Counted from the first letter of the stretch, positions 1 through 8,009 are shown. The stretch: 64,000 nt of DNA from Thioalkalivibrio sp. ALJ3 (GCF_000377205.1 NZ_KB897905.1:430586-494585); one strand, 5' to 3'. Numbers and translations are program-made. The notes: generated from the letters alone by a model not told the origin.

Positions 1-123
1 CAGGCGCTTGATACGGCGCACCAGTTCGTCGCGCTGGGCATCGGTCAACGCATGCAGCGAAGCCGTCACGTGATCCGTGCGCGGAACCTGGAAGATTGGA
101 ATTTCGGCCACCGGTGCGGTCAT
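1..123 (-). CDS. N-terminal fragment, possibly quinolinate synthase NadA
   Basis: The reading frame starts at an ATG (complement of 121-123) and runs off the left edge after 41 codons, so only the N-terminus is visible. It begins MTAPVAEIPIFQVP and reaches DELVRRIKRL at the edge. The spacing and the KIKRL-like segment resemble the stretch just before the AHYY motif of quinolinate synthase (NadA, a 4Fe-4S enzyme making quinolinate for NAD), but the diagnostic residues lie outside the window. The family call is a guess; that this is a real start is more secure because the frame is open and nothing else occupies the strand. Confidence 0.4.
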   Translation of the reverse strand, partial: MTAPVAEIPIFQVPRTDHVTASLHALTDAQRDELVRRIKRL

Positions 124-243
124 GGGTCCTCAACACCCCGGCATGCGGGGTAAATTATCGTTGGCTAATAGTACGACAGGCTCCCGGGCGCTGTCGTTCC
201 TACACATTGTGGGGGCGTCGCCGCGCATCCCAACCCGGGCGCC

Positions 244-249
244 TATAAT
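244..249 (+). promoter_or_regulatory. Perfect -10 hexamer (TATAAT) just before a start codon
   Basis: TATAAT ends nine bases before the ATG at 259, which would put the transcript start about three bases before the start codon. No good -35 hexamer lies 16-18 bases upstream and no Shine-Dalgarno sequence precedes the ATG. The arrangement suggests a leaderless or nearly leaderless mRNA; this is inference from spacing only. Confidence 0.4.
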
Positions 250-258
250 GCCCCGGCC

Positions 259-690
259 ATGACCGACCTGAAGCAGCAATACAAGGCAATGACATTCGAG
301 GAACGCATGGACCTCGCACTGTCCGCGGACCTCGAGGCGCACTGGCGGCCCCTGCTGGTGCGCGACCAGCATGCCCAGGTGAAGGCCTACTTCTCCCGCC
401 GCATGGATCTCACACCCGAGGAGGTCGCCCTGCTGCTGGCCGACCCCAACCAGACCGTGCGCCTGAACTGCGCCAAACGCCCCGACCTGACGCCCGAGCA
501 GGTCGACGCCTGTGTGAACGACCGCGACCCGAATCTGCGCTACTTCGTCGCCCGCAATCCGCTTCTGACCGAAGCCCAGCGTGAACGCCTGATGGCTGAC
601 GAGGACGAACTGGTGCGCATCGCGGTGCGCAAGGGCCCGAAAAAACGCGGGACCCGCGCCCGCCCCGGACAGGCCGAGATGATCCGTTGA
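259..690 (+). CDS. Small LRV/HEAT-like repeat protein
   Basis: A 143-residue soluble protein of unknown function. Three consecutive units of about 25 residues are visible at roughly 49-73, 74-99 and 100-125, each of the form LTPE..V..L..D.(N/D)..VR...A, which resembles leucine-rich repeat variant (LRV) or short HEAT-type alpha solenoids used for protein binding. The N-terminal 45 residues are polar and helical, and the C-terminus is a basic tail (KGPKKRGTRARPG). There is no signal peptide or membrane segment. The stop codon overlaps the TTG start of the following thioredoxin-like gene by three bases, so the two are probably co-translated. The start has no Shine-Dalgarno sequence but follows closely on a TATAAT box. 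Function is not assigned. Confidence 0.75.
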   Translation: MTDLKQQYKAMTFEERMDLALSADLEAHWRPLLVRDQHAQVKAYFSRRMDLTPEEVALLLADPNQTVRLNCAKRPDLTPEQVDACVNDRDPNLRYFVARNPLLTEAQRERLMADEDELVRIAVRKGPKKRGTRARPGQAEMIR

Positions 691-1226
691 CCGAGACCCG
701 CCCCGACAAACCGAAACGCCCGAAGCCTTCCCGGCGCCGCCGCGCCCTGAGTTGGGGCATCCAGATCGGGATCGCCCTGGTGATCTTCCTGGCCGTGCGC
801 GCCTGGATGGCGCGCGACATGGTCGAGGGCCCCGCCCCCGAGTTCGAGGCCCAGCTACTGGATGGCACGCCAGTAACACTCGCCGACTACGCGGACGAGC
901 CCATGCTGCTGCACTTCTGGGCCACCTGGTGCCCGATCTGTCGCCTCGAGGAAGGCGAGATCGTGCGCCTGTCGCAAAGCCACCCGGTGCTCACGGTGGC
1001 CATGCAATCCGGCACGCCGGAAGAGGTGCTGGAGCACCTGAACGACCGCGAGCGCGAGCTGGCCGTGATCAACGACCCGCAGGGCAAACTCGCTTCGCAA
1101 TACAACGTTCGCGGTGTACCCGCGACCTTCATCATCAACCCCGACGGCGAGATCGTCTTCCGCAAGCAGGGCTACGCCCCGCCCCTGGAGCTGCGCCTGC
1201 GCCTCTGGCTCGCCCGCTGGCTGTAG
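687..1226 (+). CDS. Membrane-anchored thioredoxin-like protein (TlpA/ScsD type)
   Basis: 179 residues: a basic cytoplasmic N-terminus (1-20), one membrane segment (about 21-38) and a periplasmic thioredoxin fold. The active site reads WATWCPICRLEEG (Cys82 and Cys85), and the cis-Pro loop is seen as GVPATFII. A CPxC active site with a single anchor fits the TlpA/ResA/DsbE group, closest in style to ScsD-like reductases that act on periplasmic disulfides or help copper handling and cytochrome assembly. The partner is unknown. The start is a TTG inside the TTGA that ends the upstream LRV gene; no nearer ATG would keep the anchor. General family is confident; the exact redox role is not. Confidence 0.85.
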   Translation: MTETRPDKPKRPKPSRRRRALSWGIQIGIALVIFLAVRAWMARDMVEGPAPEFEAQLLDGTPVTLADYADEPMLLHFWATWCPICRLEEGEIVRLSQSHPVLTVAMQSGTPEEVLEHLNDRERELAVINDPQGKLASQYNVRGVPATFIINPDGEIVFRKQGYAPPLELRLRLWLARWL

Positions 1227-1241
1227 CCCCACCGCTCCACG

Positions 1242-1272
1242 GTGCAGTTCGCTGCGCTCAGTGCGCCCTACG
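1242..1272 (+). repeat. Dispersed intergenic repeat, copy A
   Basis: The segment with core TTCGCTGCGCTCAGTGCG then CCTACG matches the inverted copy at 1288-1320 and the copy at 20289-20321. It lies in the 112-base gap between two genes. It resembles short REP-like palindromic repeats common in gammaproteobacterial intergenic DNA. Confidence 0.6.
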
Positions 1273-1287
1273 CGTCACATCCCAACC

Positions 1288-1320
1288 GTAGGATGCGTTG
1301 AGCAAAGCGAAACGCATCGC
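1288..1320 (-). repeat. Dispersed intergenic repeat, copy B (inverted)
   Basis: Begins GTAGGATGCGTTGAGC and carries internal GATGCG/CGCATC arms. It is the reverse complement, with a few mismatches, of the copies at 1242-1272 and 20289-20321. Copies A and B together form an inverted pair that could fold in the mRNA downstream of the thioredoxin gene. Confidence 0.6.
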
Positions 1321-1338
1321 GCTCAGGCAACCGAGCGT

Positions 1339-2217
1339 TTAATCATCCAACTCCCGCAGGACGCGGAAGCCGAGGTTGGTATCCATCTCGTCGATGTTGC
1401 GGCGACGCCGGGCGGCGCTGCGGGTGGCGACCGCCGGGTCGAACCACGAGCCGCCCTTGACCACGACCCACTCGTTGTCCGGGTCGCGACGGTATACGCC
1501 GTCGCGCGGCATGTTCGCGTGATCGTCATGCCAGGGCGTGGAAGTGAACTCCTGCACGTTGCCGTGCATGTCGTACAGGCCCCACAGGTTCGGCTGGAAG
1601 CTGCCGACATCCAGCGGACGGGACAACGGGAAACAGGCGGGCAGATACCACTTGCGGCGCTGCCGGCGCTCCTCGTAGGGGAACAGGGAATTGAAGTGCA
1701 CGTCGCGGCAGCCAACCACCTCGCCGAAGGCAAAAGGCGTGCGTGTACCGGCCCGGCAGGCGTATTCCCACTCGGCCTCGGTGGGCAGACGATAGCGCTT
1801 GCCGGTTTCCTCGCTCAGCCAATCGAGATACTGCTGAATCGACGCGGGCTTGATGTTGAAGATCGGCGTGCGTGGCGTCCTTGGCCACACCAGCCAGTCC
1901 CAGGTCTCCCAGCCCGTCGCCTCGGCAAAGGCCTCCCACTCCTCCCGCGTAATCGCGAAACGGCCCAGCGCAAAAGGCTTCTCCAGCACCACATAGCGCC
2001 GCGGTGACTCATGCTCCTGATGCCCGTACTCCGAAGCATCCGAACCGATCTCGCACTCGCCCGCCGGGATCACCTGCAACTCGGGCGTCACCGCACCCGA
2101 ACGCGCCTCGTCACGGAACGTGACATCCAGCCGCGCCTTGCGCGCCGCCCGCTGCTGCAGATCCAGCAGATCCGCCTGCTCCAAGTCCTGAACGCTCCGG
2201 GCTTTATCCAATTGCAT
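1339..2217 (-). CDS. FGE/sulfatase-modifying-factor fold protein lacking the catalytic cysteines
   Basis: 292 residues with the SUMF1/formylglycine-generating-enzyme fold from about residue 45 to the end. Visible marks are the GEFEIGS-like strand (AGECEIGS), RLPTEAEWEYACRAG, LYDMHGNVQEF, KGGSWFDP and the terminal NLGFRVLR. True FGE has two redox cysteines in the segment between GGS and GFR; here that segment (WFDPAVATRSAARRRR) has none. So oxidation of sulfatase cysteines is unlikely and a binding or other role is more probable, as in many bacterial members. There is no signal peptide. The gene stands alone on the minus strand, between a thioredoxin gene and the first pilin cluster. The start ATG was taken at 2217. 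Confidence 0.85.
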   Translation of the reverse strand: MQLDKARSVQDLEQADLLDLQQRAARKARLDVTFRDEARSGAVTPELQVIPAGECEIGSDASEYGHQEHESPRRYVVLEKPFALGRFAITREEWEAFAEATGWETWDWLVWPRTPRTPIFNIKPASIQQYLDWLSEETGKRYRLPTEAEWEYACRAGTRTPFAFGEVVGCRDVHFNSLFPYEERRQRRKWYLPACFPLSRPLDVGSFQPNLWGLYDMHGNVQEFTSTPWHDDHANMPRDGVYRRDPDNEWVVVKGGSWFDPAVATRSAARRRRNIDEMDTNLGFRVLRELDD

Positions 2218-2319
2218 TCCACAAGTGTCTGCCTACATGAATCATCAGGCAACAACAAATGCCCGCAAGTTCGGGCACTTGCTGAATGAATAAGGCCGAT
2301 CAATGGAACACAGAGAAGG

Positions 2320-2754
2320 CTAGAAGCACTCCTCGGGAGTTCGATCCGTTTCACCCGTATCGCGCGTCACCGTCACAACCATGGGATTACACGTCGAGTC
2401 CGTGCGCCCGGAAACCTTGTCCGCCTGCACGGTAAAGGCGTTGGTTCCCGAAGAAGTGATCGAAAGTCGCCACCGCCCCTCATCACTATCGTACGTGGCC
2501 GACTGCCCATCACTCACAAGCCTCAGCCCGTCGTCATCCGACCCGAAATTACTCGAGTACTGCGGGTTATTGGCCCGGAATCGCTCCTGGCGGAGCAGTA
2601 CATCTGTCAACGCATTCTGCCCATCCGCTCGCTCGGCCCGTGTGACGTAGCGGTCATAGGCAGGGAAAGCGATCGACGCGAGTATGGCCACGATCACAAC
2701 GACGATCATGACCTCGATCAGCGTAAACCCGAGTACTCTGCGCTTTGCATACAT
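2320..2754 (-). CDS. Type IV pilin-like protein, PilE family
   Basis: 144 residues. A class III prepilin signal is clear: a nine-residue basic leader ending in Gly9, then Phe10 and Glu14 (mature Glu5) in FTLIEVMIVVVIVAIL, followed by the long hydrophobic helix and PAYDRYVTRAERADG, which is typical of PilE-type minor pilins. PilD is expected to cleave and methylate it. The C-terminal half carries the paired cysteines near STCNPM and PEECF, expected to form the D-loop disulfide. The start at 2754 was preferred to longer upstream frames because a GGGGGG ribosome-binding site precedes it and the leader length fits. It faces away from the FimT-PilW-PilX-PilV cluster that starts at 2927. Confidence 0.92.
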   Translation of the reverse strand: MYAKRRVLGFTLIEVMIVVVIVAILASIAFPAYDRYVTRAERADGQNALTDVLLRQERFRANNPQYSSNFGSDDDGLRLVSDGQSATYDSDEGRWRLSITSSGTNAFTVQADKVSGRTDSTCNPMVVTVTRDTGETDRTPEECF

Positions 2755-2926
2755 GATCGTGCCCCCCTGCCCAGCGATTTCCCTGCCCCGAGAATACCAC
2801 CAGTTCGTCAATCTTCCGGAACGCTCTTGCGAGCGGGGCATTCGCCCCCATGAGCGGTCAACCCGTGCCCGCTCGTTCAACCCATACTACATACACGAAA
2901 TCGTATACCCGGCGAGGTCAATCCGC

Positions 2927-3478
2927 ATGCCGCTTGCGCCCCCCATTTCTGCAAGCCAAATCACCCGCAGGTCACAGCCCTGCACGGGCTTCACCTTGAT
3001 CGAATTGATCGTGGTGGTGTCCGTGCTTGCAATTATCGCGACGCTGGCAGCTCCCAACCTGATCAACTTACTCGACAACCGGCGCCTGAACGGTGCTGCC
3101 GAAGCCATCCTGGCGGAACTCCAGTTCGCACGATCGGAAGCGATCATGCGCTCCGGCGAGGTTACGCTGGAACTACCTTCCAACGGAGCCTGGCTTGTGG
3201 TCCGCGATGCCAACAATCAAGACATCCGACGGATCAACAACGATGATTTTCCCCGCATCCAGATTGCCGCCAACGAAACCTGGGATGACGGGATCCTGAT
3301 GGATCCGGTGCGCGGCCTGGCGCTTCGCACGACCAACACCGATCAGGTGATTTCACCGGTCGCCTCCATAACGGTATCCGACCCGCGCGGACGATCCCTG
3401 GAAATTCGCCTGAACGCGCTTGGCCGGTCATGGATTTGCCAGCCCGATGGCAGTGGGCGTTTCGGGGCCTGCACCTGA
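2927..3478 (+). CDS. FimT/GspH-family minor pseudopilin
   Basis: 183 residues with a prepilin signal: leader to Gly21, then FTLIELIVVVSVLAIIATLA with Glu26 at mature position 5. The following FARSEAIMRSG is the conserved FimT/GspH motif, and a GspH-type beta domain occupies the rest, ending in a cysteine pair (WICQPDG, FGACT). FimT/FimU/GspH pseudopilins prime pilus assembly and sit at the tip. The ATG at 2927 is preferred over longer frames because GGCGAGG lies about nine bases upstream. It is the first gene of the plus-strand cluster; its stop overlaps the next start by one base (TGATG). Confidence 0.9.
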   Translation: MPLAPPISASQITRRSQPCTGFTLIELIVVVSVLAIIATLAAPNLINLLDNRRLNGAAEAILAELQFARSEAIMRSGEVTLELPSNGAWLVVRDANNQDIRRINNDDFPRIQIAANETWDDGILMDPVRGLALRTTNTDQVISPVASITVSDPRGRSLEIRLNALGRSWICQPDGSGRFGACT

Positions 3479-4251
3479 TGCGCACAGTAACGACGAAAGA
3501 CACGGTCGTCACCCGCCCAGGGAAAGCAGTCCCTGGGCGACGGACTGCTCAGCATGGTGTGACACTGATCGAACTGATGATTGGTCTCGTCGTGGGCCTG
3601 ATCGTGCTGCTCGCGCTTTCCACGGTTTACATCGTCACCGTAAATGCCAGCAACGAGACATTGTCATCGGTTCGTCTGAATCAGGACATGCGTTCCACCA
3701 TGTTGATCGTCTCGTCGGACGTCCGGCGGGCCGGATACTGGAATCAGAATCTGAACGCGGCCAGCCCTTTCGCTCAGGGAACCGGACAGGGCTTGCAACT
3801 GGACGACTGCGCTTCCGAGAGCACCAACTGCGGGCGCCTGAATTACGCCTTCGACCGGAATCGTGACGGCACCATTGGCAACAACGAGTTGTACGGGTTC
3901 CGTCTTAGCGAAGGGTCGATCCAGATGCTGAATCCGTCATCGGACCCCGATGACGAAGAATGGGTGGTACTCGTCGGCGGGGCCAATGACCCAGTGGAAA
4001 TCACCAATCTGACCTTTACGGCGATCGGAGATCCAGGGCAGGAAGGTCAGTTTCTCTGTCGAAACATCTCCACGGGCGAAGGGAGTTTTTCATCCTGCTC
4101 TGCTGATGCCAGCGAAGCCGGCGACCCAGGACAGACCATTCTGCAAAAGCGCCGCATTCGGATTGTCATGGAGGGTCAACTTGGTGACCACCGGGTCACG
4201 CTGACCGAGATCGTACGGGTGCGCAACGACCGACGGGTAACACTGCAATGA
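3478..4251 (+). CDS. PilW-family minor pilin assembly protein
   Basis: 257 residues. The leader ends at Gly27, followed by VTLIELMIGLVVGLIV with Glu32 at mature position 5, then NQDMRSTMLIVSSDVRRAGYW, the conserved PilW/GspJ region where the protein packs against other minor pilins. It contains four cysteines in the globular part (DDCASESTNC; FLCRNI; SSCSA). The ATG at 3478 is set by the one-base overlap with the upstream stop and by the leader length. Its stop overlaps the pilX-like start by four bases (ATGA), indicating a tight operon. The globular domain is shorter than in the second PilW of this window (344 aa). Confidence 0.9.
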   Translation: MRTVTTKDTVVTRPGKAVPGRRTAQHGVTLIELMIGLVVGLIVLLALSTVYIVTVNASNETLSSVRLNQDMRSTMLIVSSDVRRAGYWNQNLNAASPFAQGTGQGLQLDDCASESTNCGRLNYAFDRNRDGTIGNNELYGFRLSEGSIQMLNPSSDPDDEEWVVLVGGANDPVEITNLTFTAIGDPGQEGQFLCRNISTGEGSFSSCSADASEAGDPGQTILQKRRIRIVMEGQLGDHRVTLTEIVRVRNDRRVTLQ

Positions 4252-5483
4252 ATCGAGTGACCCAGACTACGAGATCGACCCGCATGCGAAACTTTCCAGC
4301 GTTGTCGTCGCCTCCGAGGAGACAGGCCGGTGCCATGGCGTTGGTCGTTGGCGTCATCCTTTTCTTCGGCGCCACCCTGATCGCCCTTTACACCACCGAC
4401 CCTGTTCGCACCGAGCAGCAAATGGCGGGCAACGAATACCGGTCGTTTCAGGCCCTAAACGCGGCTGAGGCTGGGCTGGGTTACATGCAGTCCATTTTCG
4501 TTTCCTACGACGTCGACAACCTCGATTGCGGCCCTCATTTTCTCGGCCCCAACAGTGATCGAGGTAGTTTCGAGATCGTCCGCATTGATGGTCAGGCATG
4601 TTCCGATTTCGAAGCCCCATCCGACGTCGCCGCAATCGGCTATGTAACCCTCGATATCGAGGTGGAAGGCCGTAGCGACGATGGATCCGCCGTTCGCCAG
4701 TTGTCGCAAAGCGTGTTCTTGATGGACTTTGGCGAAGGCGCTTCAGAAGGGAGCCTGGCTCCCCTCAACTTTGCTGGCGACGTCGACTTCGACGCACCAA
4801 ACAGTAACTCGTTTCGGGTGGATGGCGCTGGCGGGCCGGCCATCTCACTCCAGGATGCAGCGAACCGCGACGCAGTAATCAACGCAATCGCGGAAGTGGG
4901 GCGTGCGGACAACTACGACGGGCCCATCTCGGACGGTGGTTTTGGCGAACCCTGGGACAATCCCAACGCACTGAATGACTTTGTCAGCGCCATCGAAGCA
5001 GAGGCCAATGTGATATCTGGCAACCATTCGGTTGGCGGCAACAGCAGTCTCGATGGCGTGAACGTCGTGAATGGAGATATGGAATTCAGCGGCAACGCGG
5101 GGGGGTCGGGTGTCCTGGTGGTGAAAGGGGGTCTGACCACATCCGGGACACCGCAGTTCGACGGACTCATCATCGTCCTGGGCGGAAGCTACACAGTGAC
5201 CGGTGGTGGCAGTGGCGGCCTCGAAGGCTCCATGTTCGTCTCGAACTTGATTCAGAACAATGGGAGTTATGAATACGGCGAGACCACCTTCCAGAGCTCA
5301 GGCGGTGGTAACGCCGACTTCAATTACAATTTTGCGGCGCTCAATGCCGCCCGTGACCTTCTGAGCCAACAGGCACGGGACCTCTGGTATCTGGAGGATC
5401 CCACGGGACCGTCCGGGCCCAATATCTATGGCGCGGGCATTCAGACGGGCATCATCGCAGGCAGCTGGGTGGACTTCGAATGA
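4248..5483 (+). CDS. PilX-family minor pilin with large C-terminal extension
   Basis: 411 residues, more than twice the length of the canonical PilX encoded at 10128. The N-terminus is PilX-like: RRQAGAMALVVGVILFF, then the membrane helix, TEQQMAGNEYRSFQ and ALNAAEAGL. There is no Glu at mature position 5, as in the other PilX here. Residues from about 260 form Gly/Ser/Asn-rich strands (NHSVGGNSSLDG, VNGDMEFSGNAGG, VLVVKGGL) that read like a short parallel beta-helix or polymer-forming stretch, so the tip subunit may carry an added surface domain. It overlaps its neighbours by four bases on both sides, so it belongs to the fimT-pilW-pilX-pilV operon. The extension's role (adhesion, spacing) is inference. 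Confidence 0.85.
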   Translation: MNRVTQTTRSTRMRNFPALSSPPRRQAGAMALVVGVILFFGATLIALYTTDPVRTEQQMAGNEYRSFQALNAAEAGLGYMQSIFVSYDVDNLDCGPHFLGPNSDRGSFEIVRIDGQACSDFEAPSDVAAIGYVTLDIEVEGRSDDGSAVRQLSQSVFLMDFGEGASEGSLAPLNFAGDVDFDAPNSNSFRVDGAGGPAISLQDAANRDAVINAIAEVGRADNYDGPISDGGFGEPWDNPNALNDFVSAIEAEANVISGNHSVGGNSSLDGVNVVNGDMEFSGNAGGSGVLVVKGGLTTSGTPQFDGLIIVLGGSYTVTGGGSGGLEGSMFVSNLIQNNGSYEYGETTFQSSGGGNADFNYNFAALNAARDLLSQQARDLWYLEDPTGPSGPNIYGAGIQTGIIAGSWVDFE

Positions 5484-7342
5484 AATATTCTTTCTATCGC
5501 ACAGGCGATGCAGCGCTGCCAAAGGCGCGCACCCACGGCTTTGCTCTTCTTGAGGCCTTGATTGCGTTGATCGTATTCGCGGTAGGCCTGCTCGCCATCG
5601 CGCAGTTCCACGGCACACTGATGCAAACGAGCGGCCAGAGCAAAGCGTCCAGCGAAGCCCTCTATCTGGCCCAGCAGAAGATTGACGAATTGCGATCCGT
5701 CAGCTGGGAAGAGATGGAAAGCGGTAGCGAAACTGGGCTCGCGGGAACCAACGATGTCTTTGAACTGACCTGGGAAGTGACGAAGGTCGATGACCTCGCC
5801 AATATCACGGTACGCGTAGACGGCTCGGAGATTGAGGGCATACAGCTTTACACCTCGATTTCCCGCGTCGCTGATATCGCACTCGCGCAAAGCGACGGAG
5901 ACGGCACTACCGGCACGTATCGAAACGAAGATGGCGAAGTCGAATTACCCAGTGATGCCCATGAAGGGCAAACGGTCGATGGCATGATGGTCCGCACGGA
6001 CGAAAGCGGGGAGATCACCGAGATCATTGACCCGGATACCGGAGACTTCCTGGAAGTTCCGAACGGCAGTGCGCGCATTAGTGGGAACATCTTTTTCCGC
6101 GGGGACGACTTCCTGGACAACGGGCTCCCTCCAATCCAGATCACAGCCACGGGGAACACCCTTTGCCGTGTATTCCCCGGACAGGGACTCAGCCACAGCA
6201 CCACATTTGGTAGCTATGAGGCGATCGGATATTCGTGTTACGTGTCCAACGGCTGGCTGGGCAATATCGTGGCCTTCCCGCAGGACCCGACGACACAGGT
6301 TTGCATTGGTTCGCCCAACGAGCGGCCTCAGGCATTCTCCGGCGGACTGGGCGGGGCCGTGGAACGCCGTTACTTTGGCAATCGCATCACCGAAGAGGAC
6401 ACGATTGTCGAAATCGGGATCACGGGTAGCACCATCGAAGGAAAGGCCAGCATCGGCACCGTATGCGATCGCGACGGAGACTGCCGCGACACGGAGGTTG
6501 AATATTTCGTCCCCGGAGGCCATCACTTCCTGGTAAAAGACGACTCCAGTGACTGCGAGCAAGCGATGCTCCAGTTCAGCGAGGAACACGTCGGGCACGA
6601 AAATCACCAAGCCGACAGTGCGGACAACCCCAATAACCCGTTCTACGACAACCCTGCCGGCCTGGTCTGCACTACGCGCCCGACTTGCGGTGCTGTAACG
6701 CAAACACGCACCACCTTCCGCACCCGAATGAGTGGATTCCTCGACGCGGACAGCAACGTCTCGACCGCCGATGCACGGATGTCGGGCGGCTCTCTCGAGT
6801 GCCAGACGTTCGGGCGCCTCGGGGACGGGGATGGCAGCGGAGCCTACTGGTGTCCGGTTACCGACCCCATGCGCAATTCCGCTCAGGGCGTCGTCGGCGC
6901 AGCCTCCGGATCCGGAGTCGAGGTAGACGAACTTTGGGGGTACCGAATCGAGCGCGACGGGCAGGGCGAGCTCATCGAAAAGCGTGCCGGGCGCTCGGCT
7001 TCCTCACTCAACATTGAAAAAATACTCGACTTCAACAGCTTCGGATTCGTACTAGCTGCCCGCGACAGTGGTGACGACGACGATGGTGACGACGACCCTC
7101 CCCCATCCGGATCGGAATGTACGACCGTCGTGCAGGGGAGCCGCCACAACCGAAATCAGATCGTTTCGGTCGATCTGCCCACTTCAGGGGGGACTTGTTC
7201 CCATCCGAGCAACAGTACCTATTCCTGCTCCATTGAAGCGCTCGAAGGGGAGACGATCGAACTGTTGGCTTCGGGGCCCGGTAACCAACTGCGTGAGTTC
7301 CGCGGAACAACGAACTGCGGCACGATCAACCATAACTTCTAG
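5480..7342 (+). CDS. Giant PilV-like minor pilin (620 aa) with cysteine-rich C-terminal region
   Basis: The N-terminus is a class III pilin signal (leader to Gly20, then FALLEALIALIVFAVGLLAI, Glu25 at mature position 5) followed by SEALYLAQQKIDELRS, as in PilV/GspI. PilV proteins are usually 150-200 residues; this one is 620. The additional part holds at least 14 cysteines, for example CDRDGDC and CTTRPTC, then an Asp-rich low-complexity linker near 530-545 (DDDDGDDDPPPSG) and a final 75-residue domain with four cysteines. Such a build suggests a pilus-tip adhesin stabilised by disulfides. It is the last gene of the first cluster, starting within the upstream stop (ATGA). No PilY1 belongs to this cluster, so the enlarged PilV might take over part of that role; that is inference. 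Confidence 0.82.
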   Translation: MKYSFYRTGDAALPKARTHGFALLEALIALIVFAVGLLAIAQFHGTLMQTSGQSKASSEALYLAQQKIDELRSVSWEEMESGSETGLAGTNDVFELTWEVTKVDDLANITVRVDGSEIEGIQLYTSISRVADIALAQSDGDGTTGTYRNEDGEVELPSDAHEGQTVDGMMVRTDESGEITEIIDPDTGDFLEVPNGSARISGNIFFRGDDFLDNGLPPIQITATGNTLCRVFPGQGLSHSTTFGSYEAIGYSCYVSNGWLGNIVAFPQDPTTQVCIGSPNERPQAFSGGLGGAVERRYFGNRITEEDTIVEIGITGSTIEGKASIGTVCDRDGDCRDTEVEYFVPGGHHFLVKDDSSDCEQAMLQFSEEHVGHENHQADSADNPNNPFYDNPAGLVCTTRPTCGAVTQTRTTFRTRMSGFLDADSNVSTADARMSGGSLECQTFGRLGDGDGSGAYWCPVTDPMRNSAQGVVGAASGSGVEVDELWGYRIERDGQGELIEKRAGRSASSLNIEKILDFNSFGFVLAARDSGDDDDGDDDPPPSGSECTTVVQGSRHNRNQIVSVDLPTSGGTCSHPSNSTYSCSIEALEGETIELLASGPGNQLREFRGTTNCGTINHNF

Positions 7343-7484
7343 CAGCGTCAGACGGGTTGCGTCACGAGAACAAGGCTCGTGCCCGGATGACACGGACATC
7401 AAGCATATGGCACGTTCGCACCAGTGGCGATAATTTACGAACGCCTTTAGAGTCATAGCTAAACAACTCAGGGAGGAGTCTGGT

Positions 7485-8009
7485 ATGCGCAAGGATGCGC
7501 TCGGGCTGACGCTCGTGGAATTGATGGTGACGCTGGTGGTTTTTGCGGTGCTGGTCGGTATCGCGGCCCCCGCTTTCGGCAATCTGGTCGAGCAGAATCG
7601 CGTGACCAGCGCGACGAATTCCTTTCTGACCACCCTGCACCTGGCGCGTAGCGAGGCGATCCGTCGCGGCTCGCCGGTCACGCTGTGCACATCTCAGGAT
7701 GGCGCCACCTGTTCGGCGGCGATCGACTGGGACGGCGGCTGGATCCTTTACCAGAACGCCGCACTGGCCACACAACCGACAGGACCTGATGCGATCGTGC
7801 GCGTGGGGCAGGAGGCGCCGCGCGTGGGAATCACTGGCAACACCCCCACCCGTCACTACATCAGTTTCGATGCATTGGGACAGTCACAGCAGCTCTCCGG
7901 TGCCTGGCTAATGGGGACCGTCAGTGTCTGCGCGGGAGAAGGCTCGGGACGGGCGATCGTGCTGTCGAATACCGGGCGACCGCGCGTGGGCGAAGCAACA
8001 TGCGGCTAA
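7485..8009 (+). CDS. FimT/FimU-type minor pseudopilin
   Basis: 174 residues; a very short leader (MRKDALG) precedes LTLVELMVTLVVFAVLVGIA with Glu12 as mature Glu5. The conserved LHLARSEAIRRGSPVTLC motif identifies the GspH/FimT group, and GWILYQN plus the terminal cysteines (VSVCAGE, GEATCG) are typical of FimU-like proteins. A strong GGGAGGAG ribosome-binding site stands about seven bases before the ATG. It opens the second pilin cluster, 142 bases after the first cluster ends. That gap contains a small hairpin (CACGAG/CTCGTG near 7361-7379), no gene and no clear promoter. Confidence 0.9.
   Translation: MRKDALGLTLVELMVTLVVFAVLVGIAAPAFGNLVEQNRVTSATNSFLTTLHLARSEAIRRGSPVTLCTSQDGATCSAAIDWDGGWILYQNAALATQPTGPDAIVRVGQEAPRVGITGNTPTRHYISFDALGQSQQLSGAWLMGTVSVCAGEGSGRAIVLSNTGRPRVGEATCG

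Noticed and set aside
7408-7423. TGGCACG followed at the right distance by CACC, looking like a sigma-54 promoter before the canonical pilin cluster.
   Set aside because: The -12 GC pair is absent (CC), so the core rule for sigma-54 fails.
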